Shown: one piece after another, positions 36,619 through 45,678 of the stretch
Numbering within the stretch: the first letter of the stretch is position 1
Layout of the letters: the number at the start of each line of letters is the position of its first letter
Origin: an uncultured Pelagibacteraceae bacterium
Lineage (GTDB): Bacteria; Pseudomonadota; Alphaproteobacteria; Pelagibacterales; AG-422-B15
Length of the DNA stretch: 45,684 nt
Direction: 5' to 3'
NCBI GenBank assembly: GCA_902634045.1
Contig: CACPJE010000006.1
Location: forward strand, 1 to 45,684
Program-made: the position numbers and the translations under genes
Notes under the pieces: generated by a model
What the model saw: the letters and a program-made list of their open reading frames with translations, nothing else
What the model was told of the DNA's origin: nothing
The model's database searches: none

Positions 36619-36644
36619 TAAAAAGTAAGTATTATTACTTTTTA
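36619..36644 (-). terminator. Hairpin terminator after dnaJ
   Basis: Perfect 10-bp stem (arms 36619-36628 and 36635-36644), 6-nt loop, with TTTTTA forming the descending arm on the minus strand followed by TTATTAATT. It begins at the dnaJ stop codon. The stem is almost all A-T, so it may terminate weakly. Confidence 0.6.
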
Positions 36645-37774
36645 GATTTCCAAAATTCTTTGGCTTTGTTGAAAAAAGCTGAACTAAGTGGAGTTTCTTT
36701 CTCACTGCTAATCTCTTGGAAAGATTTTAGAATTTCTGTTTGTTTTTTATTCAAATTTGTCGGAGTTTCAACTTTAGCTTGGATATACATATCACCAAAA
36801 TGCCCACCACGAACATGTGGCATACCTTTTGATTTTAGTCGAAATTGATCACCAGATTGTGTTCCTTGTGGAATTTTGAGCCTTGCTTTCCCTCCATCTA
36901 TTGTAGGTACATCTATTGATCCTCCAACAGCAGCATCAACCATAGCTATAGGAATTTCAGCAAATAAATTTTCATCTTCTCTAACAAAAATATTATGTTC
37001 TTTTACATTAACAAATATATATAAGTCTCCTTGTTGACCACCATTAGGTCCTGCTTCTCCTTCCCCTGAAAGACGAATTCTAGATCCATCGTCTACACCT
37101 TGAGGAATTTTTACCATAAGACTTTTTGATTTTTGAATTCTACCTGAACCCCTACAAGGTTTACATGGATTAGATATCATAGAGCCAGATCCTTGGCATT
37201 GAGGACATGTTTGCTGAATTGAAAAAAATCCTTGCTGCGATCTAACTTGACCTTGTCCAGCACACATCTGACAGGTAACCGGCTGACTTCCATGGGCAGC
37301 GCCAGAACCAGAGCAGTCATCACATCTAATCTGTGTAGGAATTTTAACTTTATATTTTTTACCTTCAAAAGCCTCTTCAAGTGTAACGGTTATGTCGTAT
37401 CTTAAGTCTGAACCACGATTATTTGCTTTTCTTCTTCTGCCGCCCCCACCAAAGAAAGATGAATCACCAAAAAAATCATCAAAAATATCTTGGAAGGCTG
37501 AGGATGAAAAATCGAAACCAAATCCTCCACCTTGTCCACCAGCACTACCATCAACTGCGGCATGGCCAAATTGATCATAAGCTGATCTTTTTTCTGAATC
37601 TTGAAGTATGGCATAAGCTTCACTTGCTTCCTTAAATTTTGCCTCTGCCTCTGCATCTCCTTGGTTACGATCAGGATGGTACTGCATTGCTAGCTTTCTG
37701 TAAGCTTTTTTTATTTCAGATTCATTTGCTGATTTTGAAATTCCAAGAACTTCATAGTAATCTCTTTTTGACAT
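36635..37774 (-). CDS. dnaJ: Chaperone protein DnaJ
   Basis: Hsp40 co-chaperone that stimulates DnaK ATPase. J domain with YHPDRNQGD, Gly/Phe-rich region ([19 protein letters not shown]), then the zinc domain with four CxxCxGxG repeats ([32 protein letters not shown]) and the C-terminal substrate domain. 379 aa, as in the family. 13 bp downstream of dnaK. Confidence 0.98.
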   Translation of the reverse strand: MSKRDYYEVLGISKSANESEIKKAYRKLAMQYHPDRNQGDAEAEAKFKEASEAYAILQDSEKRSAYDQFGHAAVDGSAGGQGGGFGFDFSSSAFQDIFDDFFGDSSFFGGGGRRRKANNRGSDLRYDITVTLEEAFEGKKYKVKIPTQIRCDDCSGSGAAHGSQPVTCQMCAGQGQVRSQQGFFSIQQTCPQCQGSGSMISNPCKPCRGSGRIQKSKSLMVKIPQGVDDGSRIRLSGEGEAGPNGGQQGDLYIFVNVKEHNIFVREDENLFAEIPIAMVDAAVGGSIDVPTIDGGKARLKIPQGTQSGDQFRLKSKGMPHVRGGHFGDMYIQAKVETPTNLNKKQTEILKSFQEISSEKETPLSSAFFNKAKEFWKSKK

Positions 37775-37787
37775 AAGCGTCCTATGC

Positions 37788-39713
37788 TTACGCTTGTTTA
37801 CTATCGTCTTTTACTTCTTCAAATTCAGCATCAACAACTTTTTCATTTTTTTGATCTGGGTCTGATCCTGGTTGGCCTGGATCAACATTTGGTTGACCTC
37901 CATCTTGTTGTTGAGCTTTGTACATTGCCTCGCCAAGTTTCATTGAAGATTGTGTTAGAGCTTCAAGTCCTTTTTTAATTTCTTCTATATCATCTTTTTC
38001 TAGAGAATCTTTTAATGATTTAATATCATTTTCAATTGCAGTCTTTTCTTGATCAGAAACTTTATCACCAAACTCTTGAAGATTTTTCTCTGCAGAGTGA
38101 ATCATAGTGTCTGCCTGGTTTTTAGTATCTATGACTTCTCGCTTCTTTTTATCCTCTTCCGCATTAGCTTCAGCTTCTTTAACCATTTTGTCAATTTCAT
38201 CATCAGACAAACCTCCAGATGCTTGAATCTTAATTTGTTGCTCTTTACCAGTACCTTTATCTTTAGCGGACACATTAACAATACCATTTGCGTCAATATC
38301 AAATGTTACCTCTACTTGCGGTACACCTCTAGGGGCAGGCGGAATTCCAACTAAGTCAAAATTTCCAAGTAATTTGTTATCAGATGCCATCTCTCGTTCA
38401 CCTTGGCAAACTCTTATTGTTACAGCAGTTTGATTGTCATCGGCGGTAGAAAATACCTGACTTTTTTTTGTCGGAATTGTTGTATTTTTATCAATAAGTT
38501 TTGTAAATACACCTCCAAGAGTTTCAATTCCAAGAGAAAGAGGAGTCACATCTAGAAGAAGAACATCTTTAACATCTCCTTGAAGGATTCCCGCTTGTAT
38601 CGCAGCACCCATAGCAACAACTTCATCAGGATTGACACCCTTATTTGGCTCTTTTCCAAAGAAATTTTTTACTGTTTCTATGACTTTAGGCATTCTAGTC
38701 ATTCCACCAACTAGAACAATTTCATCAATTTCACCAGCACTTAGTCCTGCATCTTTCAAAGCTGCATCACAAGGCTTAATTGTTCTTTCTATCAAGTCAT
38801 CAACAAGAGTTTCTAATTTAGCACGAGTAACTTTTATATTTAGATGTTTAGGTCCTGATTGATCTGCAGTAATAAAAGGTAAATTAATTTCGGTTTGTGG
38901 TGTCGATGACAGTTCAATTTTTGCTTTTTCAGCAGCCTCTTTAAGTCTTTGCAGGGCAAGCTTGTCTTGCTTAAGGTCAATACTATTTTCTTTTTGAAAT
39001 TCATCTGCAAGATATTCTAATAGTCTTGCATCAAAATCTTCACCACCTAAGAAAGTGTCACCGTTAGTTGATTTTACTTCGAATACCCCGTCTCCAATTT
39101 CCAAAATTGAAATATCAAAAGTTCCGCCACCTAAATCATAGACGGCAATTGTTTTACCATCTTTCTTATCTAACCCGTACGCTAAGGCAGCAGCAGTAGG
39201 CTCATTAACTATTCTTTCAACTTCTAAACCAGCAATTTTACCCGCATCTTTAGTAGCTTGTCTTTGAGCATCATTAAAGTAAGCTGGTACGGTAATTACA
39301 GCCTTCTCAACTTTTTCACCTAAGTAACGTTCTGCATCCTCTTTTAATTTTTGTAGAATAAATGCAGAAATTTGTGATGGAGAATACTTATTATTATTAG
39401 ATTCAACCCAAGCATCACCGCTCTCAGACTTAATAATATTAAATGGGACCATGTCAGCATCCTTTTTGACCATTGGATCTTCAAATGATCTACCAATCAG
39501 ACGCTTAATTGCAAAAAAAGTATTTTCAGGATTTGTTACACCTTGTCTTTTTGCTGGCTGACCTACCAATCTTTCGTCTTCACTTCCAAAACTAACAATT
39601 GAAGGAGTTGTTCTAGATCCTTCAGCATTTTCAATCACTTTGGGATCTTTCCCATCCATTATAGAGATACAACAGTTAGTTGTACCTAAATCTATTCCAA
39701 TCACTTTTGCCAT
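37788..39713 (-). CDS. dnaK: Chaperone protein DnaK
   Basis: Hsp70. [13 protein letters not shown] at the N-terminus, [16 protein letters not shown], the [12 protein letters not shown] phosphate loop, and [12 protein letters not shown] define the ATPase; the substrate domain follows the [14 protein letters not shown] linker. The C-terminus has a Gln/Gly/Pro-rich tail ending [10 protein letters not shown] rather than the E. coli EEVKDKK. 641 aa. 113 bp spacer to grpE contains a hairpin and a possible promoter. Confidence 0.99.
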   Translation of the reverse strand: MAKVIGIDLGTTNCCISIMDGKDPKVIENAEGSRTTPSIVSFGSEDERLVGQPAKRQGVTNPENTFFAIKRLIGRSFEDPMVKKDADMVPFNIIKSESGDAWVESNNNKYSPSQISAFILQKLKEDAERYLGEKVEKAVITVPAYFNDAQRQATKDAGKIAGLEVERIVNEPTAAALAYGLDKKDGKTIAVYDLGGGTFDISILEIGDGVFEVKSTNGDTFLGGEDFDARLLEYLADEFQKENSIDLKQDKLALQRLKEAAEKAKIELSSTPQTEINLPFITADQSGPKHLNIKVTRAKLETLVDDLIERTIKPCDAALKDAGLSAGEIDEIVLVGGMTRMPKVIETVKNFFGKEPNKGVNPDEVVAMGAAIQAGILQGDVKDVLLLDVTPLSLGIETLGGVFTKLIDKNTTIPTKKSQVFSTADDNQTAVTIRVCQGEREMASDNKLLGNFDLVGIPPAPRGVPQVEVTFDIDANGIVNVSAKDKGTGKEQQIKIQASGGLSDDEIDKMVKEAEANAEEDKKKREVIDTKNQADTMIHSAEKNLQEFGDKVSDQEKTAIENDIKSLKDSLEKDDIEEIKKGLEALTQSSMKLGEAMYKAQQQDGGQPNVDPGQPGSDPDQKNEKVVDAEFEEVKDDSKQA

Positions 39714-39743
39714 TATTTTTAACTTTCTTTGTAATTGCTGTAC

Positions 39744-39768
39744 ATATGGGCACTAACTATTGTTCATA
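39744..39768 (-). promoter_or_regulatory. Candidate heat-shock promoter of dnaKJ
   Basis: On the minus strand TATGAA (39768-39763) and CCCATAT (39750-39744) resemble sigma-32 elements CTTGAA / CCCCATNT, with a 12-bp spacer and about 30 bp to the dnaK ATG. Suggested by position and sequence, not tested. Confidence 0.35.
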
Positions 39769-39791
39769 CAACCCCTAGAACAAACAATTTT

Positions 39792-39806
39792 GTATTTTGA
39801 AAATAC
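39792..39806. other. 15-bp inverted repeat between grpE and dnaK
   Basis: GTATTTTGAAAATAC is a perfect 7-bp inverted repeat around one base, 21 bp past the grpE stop. No T-run follows on the minus strand, so termination is doubtful; it could be an operator or an mRNA-processing site. CIRCE, the HrcA operator, does not match. Confidence 0.3.
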
Positions 39807-39826
39807 TAAATATATAATTGATTTTA

Positions 39827-40402
39827 TTAGTTTTTTTTCTTTGAGACCCCAACTAATGCTGGCCTTAAAAGACGATCTCCAATTTTATATCCCTCCTGAA
39901 CAACCTCAACAACTGTTCCAGGCTCTTTATCTTCAGACTCAACTTCAAACATAGCCTGGTGAAAATTAGGATCGAAATTACTATCTAACGATTTTACCTT
40001 TTCAATTTTAAATTTTTCGAAAATAGTAATAATTTGCTTTTCTGTTAATTCTATTCCTTCAACAAATGTTTTAATATTCTCATCAGTGTCTTTAAAATCA
40101 TTAGTTTTTATTGAACTCAAGGCTCTTTGAAGATTATCAAGTATAGCTAAAGTTTCTTTTGCAAAGTTTGATATAACATAGTTACTAAGATCTTCTTTTT
40201 CTCTTTCATAGCGTTTTCTTAGATTTTCAGTCTCAGCTAGAGTTCTTAAAAGTCTGTTTTCAGCGTCTTCGAGTTTTTCTTCTACTGATAAGCCTTTTGT
40301 TTTTTCTTCATGAGTTTCTTCGTTGATACCTTGATTAGTATCAACTTCATTAGATTCAGAATCAGTTTTAGTATTTTTTGTTTTAGTCTTTTTTTTAGTC
40401 AT
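39827..40402 (-). CDS. grpE: Nucleotide exchange factor GrpE
   Basis: DnaK nucleotide exchange factor. Long charged coiled-coil N-terminus (Lys/Glu-rich to residue about 60), then AETENLRKRYEREKEDL and the C-terminal beta domain with HQAMFEVES and GTVVEVVQEGYKIGDRLLRPALVGVS, the GrpE signature. 191 aa. First of the grpE-dnaK-dnaJ cluster; the 135-bp divergent spacer upstream (40403-40537) also serves the next gene. Confidence 0.97.
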   Translation of the reverse strand: MTKKKTKTKNTKTDSESNEVDTNQGINEETHEEKTKGLSVEEKLEDAENRLLRTLAETENLRKRYEREKEDLSNYVISNFAKETLAILDNLQRALSSIKTNDFKDTDENIKTFVEGIELTEKQIITIFEKFKIEKVKSLDSNFDPNFHQAMFEVESEDKEPGTVVEVVQEGYKIGDRLLRPALVGVSKKKN

Positions 40403-40537
40403 GATTCATTTCAATTATTTTATATGTAATGATCTAAACTATGACCGTCAAGACCTCGCATAGCTAATTTAATTTATCTTTATAATGAGAGGTTTAGATG
40501 ATATTATTTCATTAGATTTAAAAAGAAATTTATAATC

Positions 40538-41206
40538 ATGTATAAATATCTGTTTGTATTCTTGGCCACAGCAATTTTTTTTACTTTTTCTAATGTAGGA
40601 GCAAAAAATATTGAAGATTTTGGATGGTCTTTTGAAAAAGACTCTAATGATGTTTATTCTATTATTGATAAGAATCATGAGCAAAAATGTGAGCTAAATA
40701 TTAATAAATTTAGTGTAGAAGAAAAAATTAGACCTTTATGGAATGATGCTGTGCTTAAAAATCCAGATATTTATAACTTTGTATCTGATGAATTTAATAA
40801 TGTTGTAATAAACCAATATCTACCAAGAATTCAATATGAGTTAATGAATAATGATTGTGATATCGAGAGATATGAACAATTCACCTATTGTCCAATAAGT
40901 AAAGAGATTGTTCAGTATGAGATTGATATGTTTATTACTCCCGAGCAACTTTTAAACAATGTTCATTGGGATCAAGATAGTGAATTTTTTATAGGCCATT
41001 CAATTGATGAGACATTATTAAAGTCAAGTTATTGGCAAGGACCAAGTACTCGTATACTTGCCTTTAATAACAAGTCCAACACATTAAGGGAGACGCAACT
41101 TATTCCTATTCGAATATCTGATACAGAAGTAAAAGGTCTAATACGTCATAAATTTTTGAAAATGATGAACGGGGATCGTCCTTATAATTTATGCCCAATT
41201 ATCTAA
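40538..41206 (+). CDS. Uncharacterised secreted protein
   Basis: Not recognised. A Sec signal peptide is clear: MYKYLFVFLATAIFFTFSNV, cleavage probably after GA before KNIEDFG. The mature part of about 200 aa is soluble, rich in Asn/Asp/Ile/Tyr, and has four Cys (near residues 51, 109, 117 and 220), which could form two disulfides in the periplasm. No repeat, TM helix or catalytic motif stands out. It is divergent from grpE and 10 bp upstream of rdgB. A TATAAT hexamer at 40481-40486 may be its -10. Confidence 0.65.
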   Translation: MYKYLFVFLATAIFFTFSNVGAKNIEDFGWSFEKDSNDVYSIIDKNHEQKCELNINKFSVEEKIRPLWNDAVLKNPDIYNFVSDEFNNVVINQYLPRIQYELMNNDCDIERYEQFTYCPISKEIVQYEIDMFITPEQLLNNVHWDQDSEFFIGHSIDETLLKSSYWQGPSTRILAFNNKSNTLRETQLIPIRISDTEVKGLIRHKFLKMMNGDRPYNLCPII

Positions 41207-41216
41207 ATGATTATAT

Positions 41217-41825
41217 TTGAATAAATTTCCTAAAAAAATTGTTGTTGCAAGCCATAACCTAGGTAAGGTTCGAGAAATTAATGCCTTATTAAAAAAACAA
41301 GGTATTGAAACAATATCTTTAAAAAGATTTAACATTAATGAACCAAGGGAAACAGGTTTAACTTTTATCGAAAACTCAGTTCTTAAGTCTAAAAATACAT
41401 CAAAAAAAACAAACCTTATTGCAATTGCTGATGATAGTGGTCTTTGTATCCCATTAATTAATAATGAACCTGGAATTTATTCTGCGAGATGGGCAGGTAG
41501 AAAAAAAGATTTTAGTATAGCAATGAATAAGATTGAAAAAAAAATGAAAACTATTTGCAGTATGACCAAAAAAGATAGAAGGGCATTTTTTGTTTGTGCA
41601 TTAAGTCTATATTTTCCAGATAATACATATAAAGTTTTTGAGGGGAAAGTTTACGGTCACCTTCAATTTCCTCCAAGAGGCAATAACGGTTTTGGATATG
41701 ATCCTATTTTTGTTCCTAACGGATATAAAAAAACTTTTGGTGAAATGACATATAGTTTTAAGGAAAGAATAAGTCATAGAGCTATAGCTTTTCAAAAATT
41801 AAATTCATATCTAAAAAAAATTTAG
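41217..41825 (+). CDS. rdgB: RdgB/HAM1 family non-canonical purine NTP pyrophosphatase
   Basis: Removes ITP, dITP and XTP from nucleotide pools. IVVASHNLGKVREI at the N-terminus, IADDSGLCIPLINNEPGIYSARWAG with catalytic Asp, and GFGYDPIFVPNGYKKTFGEM are diagnostic; the HR motif near the end is SHRAIAF. The start is TTG at 41217, with no ATG in frame before the first motif. 202 aa. Convergent with the LpoA-like gene at 1 bp. Confidence 0.96.
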   Translation: MNKFPKKIVVASHNLGKVREINALLKKQGIETISLKRFNINEPRETGLTFIENSVLKSKNTSKKTNLIAIADDSGLCIPLINNEPGIYSARWAGRKKDFSIAMNKIEKKMKTICSMTKKDRRAFFVCALSLYFPDNTYKVFEGKVYGHLQFPPRGNNGFGYDPIFVPNGYKKTFGEMTYSFKERISHRAIAFQKLNSYLKKI

Positions 41826-41826
41826 A

Positions 41827-43266
41827 TTAATTTTCTACCTTATATAGCTTTTGGTTTTTAACTTTGTAGATATTTGGAAATCTTTCAATATTTCCATTAT
41901 TCAAGAATTTAAATTTACCATTAATTCCACTAAAGCCTCTTGTTGAGGTGAGTGATAAAGCATCTATGCTAAGATTATTTTGATTAAGATTACTTACCAG
42001 CCCAATAGCATCATAAGCTAAGCTGGCTACTGGATGAGGCTTTTGATTAAACATTTCAATATATTCATTTTCAAAATTTTTAGTTGAGTTATTGCTAAGG
42101 CTTGTAAAAAGAGAGTTATTTAAACCTGGTTCTTTAACAATTGAGTCTTTGTCCCAAACGGTATTCCCCAAATATTGAATTTTTTTAGGATCAACATCAT
42201 AATATGGCAATATTGAGCTTATCATTGATAATTGTTTAAAATTTTCTACTCCAATAAATAATGAGTCAAAAGGAAGGTCTCCATATGTATCAAGATTTTT
42301 TAATCTTCTCACCTCCTTTTTTGATTCCTCAGTATTAAGCATTTCAAGCTCTTTAATTTTTAATCCTAAATCAATATTCCTTTGTTCATAGTTAGATATA
42401 TTTTTTGAAACTTCATAAAAATCAGGATCTGAAGCGTTGTACATTACTGTTTTAACTAACTGAGTCGGATTATTATTTACAAACTTTATAATTTCATTTT
42501 TGATTCTTTTCCCATATTCATTATTTGGCAGAATAGCAGCCAGTTTTTTATTTTTTAACTTCTCAGAATATTGTAAAATAGTTTTAATCTCATCTTCAAG
42601 TGTAAGCCCGAATATATATAAATTCTTTTGAGTTACTTTTGTGTTATTTGAAAAGGTGATGATATTTATATTTTCATCTTTTGCTAATGGTTGAATCTTT
42701 ATTATATTTTCTGAGAAAATAGGACCCAAGATAATATTTACATCTTCATTCAAAAGACTATAAAAATTTTTTGTTATATTATTTTTATTCCCAGTATCTT
42801 GAATAATAAATTTGATATTCTTATTTTGAGTTTTATTGAGTGCAAGTTGTGCTGAATTTAATAGAGAGTTTCCAATCTGATAATATTTTCCTGTGAGAGG
42901 GAGAAGTATCCCAACTTTAAGAGGATCATCTTTCGTCTTAGTATTAGATGAAAGATAAAGAGGATTATCAATAGCCTCAACGTTAGATTTAAGATCAGGA
43001 TCAGGATCAGGATCAGGATCAGGATCAGGAGAGGATTTTTCTATAGTTGATTTAATTTCAGCATTAGTCTTGTTTAAAATATTTTCTATATTTTGAGCAG
43101 TTTTAATAGTGGTAGTTTTTGTCTGTATCTGGTTTGTTTCACATCCAAATAATATTAAAGAAGTAAAAAAAATAAATATTATGATATTATTTTCTAGTAA
43201 GCAGAATATGAAAAGTAACTTTGATTTAAAATTTATAAATGATCGTCTTAATGGAGAAAACATTGA
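41827..43266 (-). CDS. Penicillin-binding protein activator-like lipoprotein (LpoA type, periplasmic-binding fold)
   Basis: Type I periplasmic-binding-protein fold related to LpoA (YraM): KVGILLPLTGKYYQIGNSLL, VNIILGPIFSE, KKLAAILPNNEYGKR and DSLFIGVE segments. LpoA activates PBP1A from the outer membrane in E. coli; this role here is inferred from fold and from its divergent rsmI neighbour, as in E. coli yraL-yraM. N-terminal lipoprotein signal: IFIFFTSLILFGCE, Cys41. No ATG/GTG/TTG lies between 43266 and that Cys, so ATG 43266 is used (479 aa); it overlaps the divergent rsmI start by 59 bp. A (Asp-Pro)6 linker is encoded by a hexanucleotide repeat. Confidence 0.75.
   Translation of the reverse strand, partial: SMFSPLRRSFINFKSKLLFIFCLLENNIIIFIFFTSLILFGCETNQIQTKTTTIKTAQNIENILNKTNAEIKSTIEKSSPDPDPDPDPDPDLKSNVEAIDNPLYLSSNTKTKDDPLKVGILLPLTGKYYQIGNSLLNSAQLALNKTQNKNIKFIIQDTGNKNNITKNFYSLLNEDVNIILGPIFSENIIKIQPLAKDENINIITFSNNTKVTQKNLYIFGLTLEDEIKTILQYSEKLKNKKLAAILPNNEYGKRIKNEIIKFVNNNPTQLVKTVMYNASDPDFYEVSKNISNYEQRNIDLGLKIKELEMLNTEESKKEVRRLKNLDTYGDLPFDSLFIGVENFKQLSMISSILPYYDVDPKKIQYLGNTVWDKDSIVKEPGLNNSLFTSLSNNSTKNFENEYIEMFNQKPHPVASLAYDAIGLVSNLNQNNLSIDALSLTSTRGFSGINGKFKFLNNGNIERFPNIYKVKNQKLYKVEN
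42993..43028. repeat. (GATCAG)6 hexanucleotide microsatellite
   Basis: Six perfect tandem copies of GATCAG on the plus strand, coding on the minus strand for alternating Pro-Asp in the linker of the LpoA-like lipoprotein. Unit length is a multiple of 3, so copy changes keep the frame. Confidence 0.95.
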
Positions 43267-44098
43267 GGGAGGCTTATATGTAGTTGCAACTCCGATAGGA
43301 AATCTTTCTGATATAACCATAAGAGCCTTAAACATAATATCTTCCTCTAGTTTAGTTTTATGTGAAGACACACGAATTAGCAAAAAATTAACATCCAAAT
43401 ATGGCATAAAATGTTCAATGAGATCATTTCATCAACATAATTCAAAAAAAATGATTGAGATGATACTTCCTAAATTAAAGTCAAATCAGATTATTTCCTT
43501 AATTTCTGATGCTGGAACTCCTACTATTTCTGATCCAGGCTTGGATCTTATCCAAATGTGCATTGAAAACGATATAAATGTATCATCAATTCCTGGACCA
43601 TCTGCAGTAATCGGAAGTTTAGTTATTTCAGGAATCTCGACAGAACAATTTACTTTTTTAGGATTTATCCCACGTAATAAAAAATCACAACTACTATTTT
43701 ACGATAGAATTGATAAATCAAACGAAACAACTATTTTTTTTGAATCCCCTAAAAGAATAATAAAAACATTAACTGATATATTCAAGATTATCGGAGATAG
43801 AAAGATTGCATTAATTAGAGAACTTACAAAAAAAAATGAAGAAATATTAAATGGCAATATTATTGATGTTTTAGAGAATCTTGAAAAAAAAGATAAAATT
43901 CTGGGTGAAATAACAGTTGTAATTAGTGCAAGTGACTCCAAGCAATCAACAGTAATTTCTGATCAGCAAATATTAGATTCTGTCAAAGATTTTGAAATTA
44001 AAAAATTAGGTATTTCCTCTATATCGAAACTAATAGCTGAAAAACATCAAGTTTCTAGAAGAAGAGTTTATCAATTGATTATTAAAAATAAGAGATAA
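43208..44098 (+). CDS. rsmI: 16S rRNA (cytidine-1402-2'-O) methyltransferase RsmI
   Basis: SAM-dependent methyltransferase (YraL) of the tetrapyrrole-methylase fold. GGLYVVATPIGNLSDITIRA, LCEDTRISKKL, SDAGTPTISDPGLDLI and FLGFIPRNKK are RsmI motifs. ATG at 43208 (MKSNFDLKF) is preferred over 43181; either overlaps the divergent lipoprotein gene. 296 aa. A C-terminal helix-turn-helix-like end (VSRRRVYQLII) is usual in alphaproteobacterial members. Confidence 0.96.
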   Translation: MKSNFDLKFINDRLNGENIEGGLYVVATPIGNLSDITIRALNIISSSSLVLCEDTRISKKLTSKYGIKCSMRSFHQHNSKKMIEMILPKLKSNQIISLISDAGTPTISDPGLDLIQMCIENDINVSSIPGPSAVIGSLVISGISTEQFTFLGFIPRNKKSQLLFYDRIDKSNETTIFFESPKRIIKTLTDIFKIIGDRKIALIRELTKKNEEILNGNIIDVLENLEKKDKILGEITVVISASDSKQSTVISDQQILDSVKDFEIKKLGISSISKLIAEKHQVSRRRVYQLIIKNKR

Positions 44099-44142
44099 AT
44101 ATAAAATTGTTAAGATCAAAAATATTGTTTATATTTGAACCA

Positions 44143-44742
44143 ATGGCCACCAAAATTAAATTTTTTTATAAATTAAATTTTTTACTTATATTATTTTTTT
44201 TATTTTCTCATTGCACACCTCAACTTGCGGTTGGAACTGCTTCAACTGCAATTGCAGTTTCTAAAGAGGAAAGAACTCTGGGAGAATTTGTTGATGATAC
44301 TCTAATTAAAGCTCAAATTAAAAATTTATACTTTGATACTAATGAAAATATATTTTTTAATGTAGATGTTGAAGTCACTCAAGGTAGGGTTTTACTTACT
44401 GGAACAGTGGATAATAGTGATCTCAGGATTGAAGCTACTAGAGGAGCCTGGGGTATAAATGGAGTTAAAACTGTAATAAATGAACTGCAGATTAGTAATG
44501 ATGATAATATTTTAAATTTTGCAGATGATTTAGTCATAAGTACAAAAATAAGAGGAAAACTATTACTCAACTCTGATTTACCATACATAAATTATACTGT
44601 TGAAACGGTTAATAGTATTGTTTACGTGATTGGAATTGCTGAAAGTGAAGATGAACGACTATCGGTAATTGATTTATGTAAAGAGGTATATGGGGTTATT
44701 GATGTGATAGATTATATTGAAATAAATACTGAAAATTATTAG
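44143..44742 (+). CDS. Dual BON-domain lipoprotein (DolP/YraP-like)
   Basis: Secreted lipoprotein, signal LNFLLILFFLFSHC with lipid-accepting Cys24 from ATG 44143 (a TTG at 44107 would add 12 residues). Two BON domains: about 55-125 (TLIKAQIKNLYF ... VTQGRVLLTGTV) and 130-199 (VISTKIRGKLLL ... IVYVIGIAES). BON lipoproteins such as DolP bind anionic phospholipid and guard outer-membrane integrity. In E. coli yraP is near rsmI/lpoA, so the neighbourhood agrees; yraN is absent here. 199 aa. 6 bp before gshB. Confidence 0.87.
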   Translation: MATKIKFFYKLNFLLILFFLFSHCTPQLAVGTASTAIAVSKEERTLGEFVDDTLIKAQIKNLYFDTNENIFFNVDVEVTQGRVLLTGTVDNSDLRIEATRGAWGINGVKTVINELQISNDDNILNFADDLVISTKIRGKLLLNSDLPYINYTVETVNSIVYVIGIAESEDERLSVIDLCKEVYGVIDVIDYIEINTENY

Positions 44743-44748
44743 TTCTTT

Positions 44749-45678
44749 ATGAAGATTGGTTTTCAGATGGATCAATTATCTGCTCTTAATTTTAAGACAG
44801 ATAGTACACTGCCTTTAATTTATGAATCACAAAAAAGAAAGAATACCAATTATATATTTCATCCAAATGATCTTCATTTTCAAAAAAATAAAGTCTTAGC
44901 TCAATCAAGTCAGATCAAATTTACATCCGCCAATTTCAAAGCATATAAATTAGGGTCAAAAAAAACATTAGACTTAGGTTCTTTAGATATAATTTTCGTT
45001 CGTCAAGATCCCCCGTACGATATGTCTTATATTTCCTCAATGCATTTACTTGAGCAGGTAAATTCTAAAACCAAAATTATTAATCACCCAAGAGGTATTC
45101 GCAATGCTCCTGAAAAGTTATTAATGCTAAAGTATCCTAAATTAATTCCTCCAACAATCATCACAAGATCTGAGAAAGAAGTTAATCAATTTATGAGGAT
45201 ATATAAAAATTGTGTAATTAAGCCTCTTTATGGGAATGGAGGAGAGGGAATATTTTTTTTAAATAAGTCTGACAGAAACTATAAGCAAATATTGGAAATT
45301 TTTCTAAACAAAAGTAATGAACCTTTTATAGTTCAAAAGTTTTTACCCGAAATACAAAAAGGAGATAAACGAATTATTTTAGTTAATGGTAATCCCGTAG
45401 GAGCCGTTAAAAGAATGCCACAAGGCAATGAAATTAGGTCAAATATTCACGTTGGAGGAAAATGTATTAAGACTAAGCTTTCTAAAAGAGACCTTGAAAT
45501 ATGTAATTTTTTAAAAGATGATTTATTAGAAAATGGTCTTTTTTTTGTAGGAATTGATGTAATAGGCAATTTTTTGACAGAAATAAACGTAACTTCTCCT
45601 ACATGTATACAAGAAATTAAAAGACTATATAAAATTGATATCGCAAAAATTATCTGGAATAATCTTAATAATAAATAA
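44749..45678 (+). CDS. gshB: Glutathione synthetase
   Basis: ATP-grasp ligase joining gamma-glutamylcysteine and glycine. FVRQDPPYDMSYI, NHPRGIRNAPEKL, VIKPLYGNGGEGIFF, GDKRIILVNGNPVGAVKR and GIDVIGNFLTEINVTSPT are the expected blocks. 309 aa, complete: stop at 45678 is six bases before the window ends. gshA is not in the window. Confidence 0.97.
   Translation: MKIGFQMDQLSALNFKTDSTLPLIYESQKRKNTNYIFHPNDLHFQKNKVLAQSSQIKFTSANFKAYKLGSKKTLDLGSLDIIFVRQDPPYDMSYISSMHLLEQVNSKTKIINHPRGIRNAPEKLLMLKYPKLIPPTIITRSEKEVNQFMRIYKNCVIKPLYGNGGEGIFFLNKSDRNYKQILEIFLNKSNEPFIVQKFLPEIQKGDKRIILVNGNPVGAVKRMPQGNEIRSNIHVGGKCIKTKLSKRDLEICNFLKDDLLENGLFFVGIDVIGNFLTEINVTSPTCIQEIKRLYKIDIAKIIWNNLNNK

Noticed and set aside
40441-40449. 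TTGACG on the minus strand as a grpE -35
   Set aside because: No convincing -10 at 16-18 bp; TATAAA is 21 bp away, so I did not list it.
42993-43028. Repeat block as a CRISPR array
   Set aside because: Continuous 6-bp units with no spacers, inside a coding frame.
43267-43407. Longer N-terminus (47 more residues) for the LpoA-like lipoprotein
   Set aside because: It would move the signal peptide to the middle of the N-terminal region and increase the overlap with rsmI; ATG 43266 is already long.
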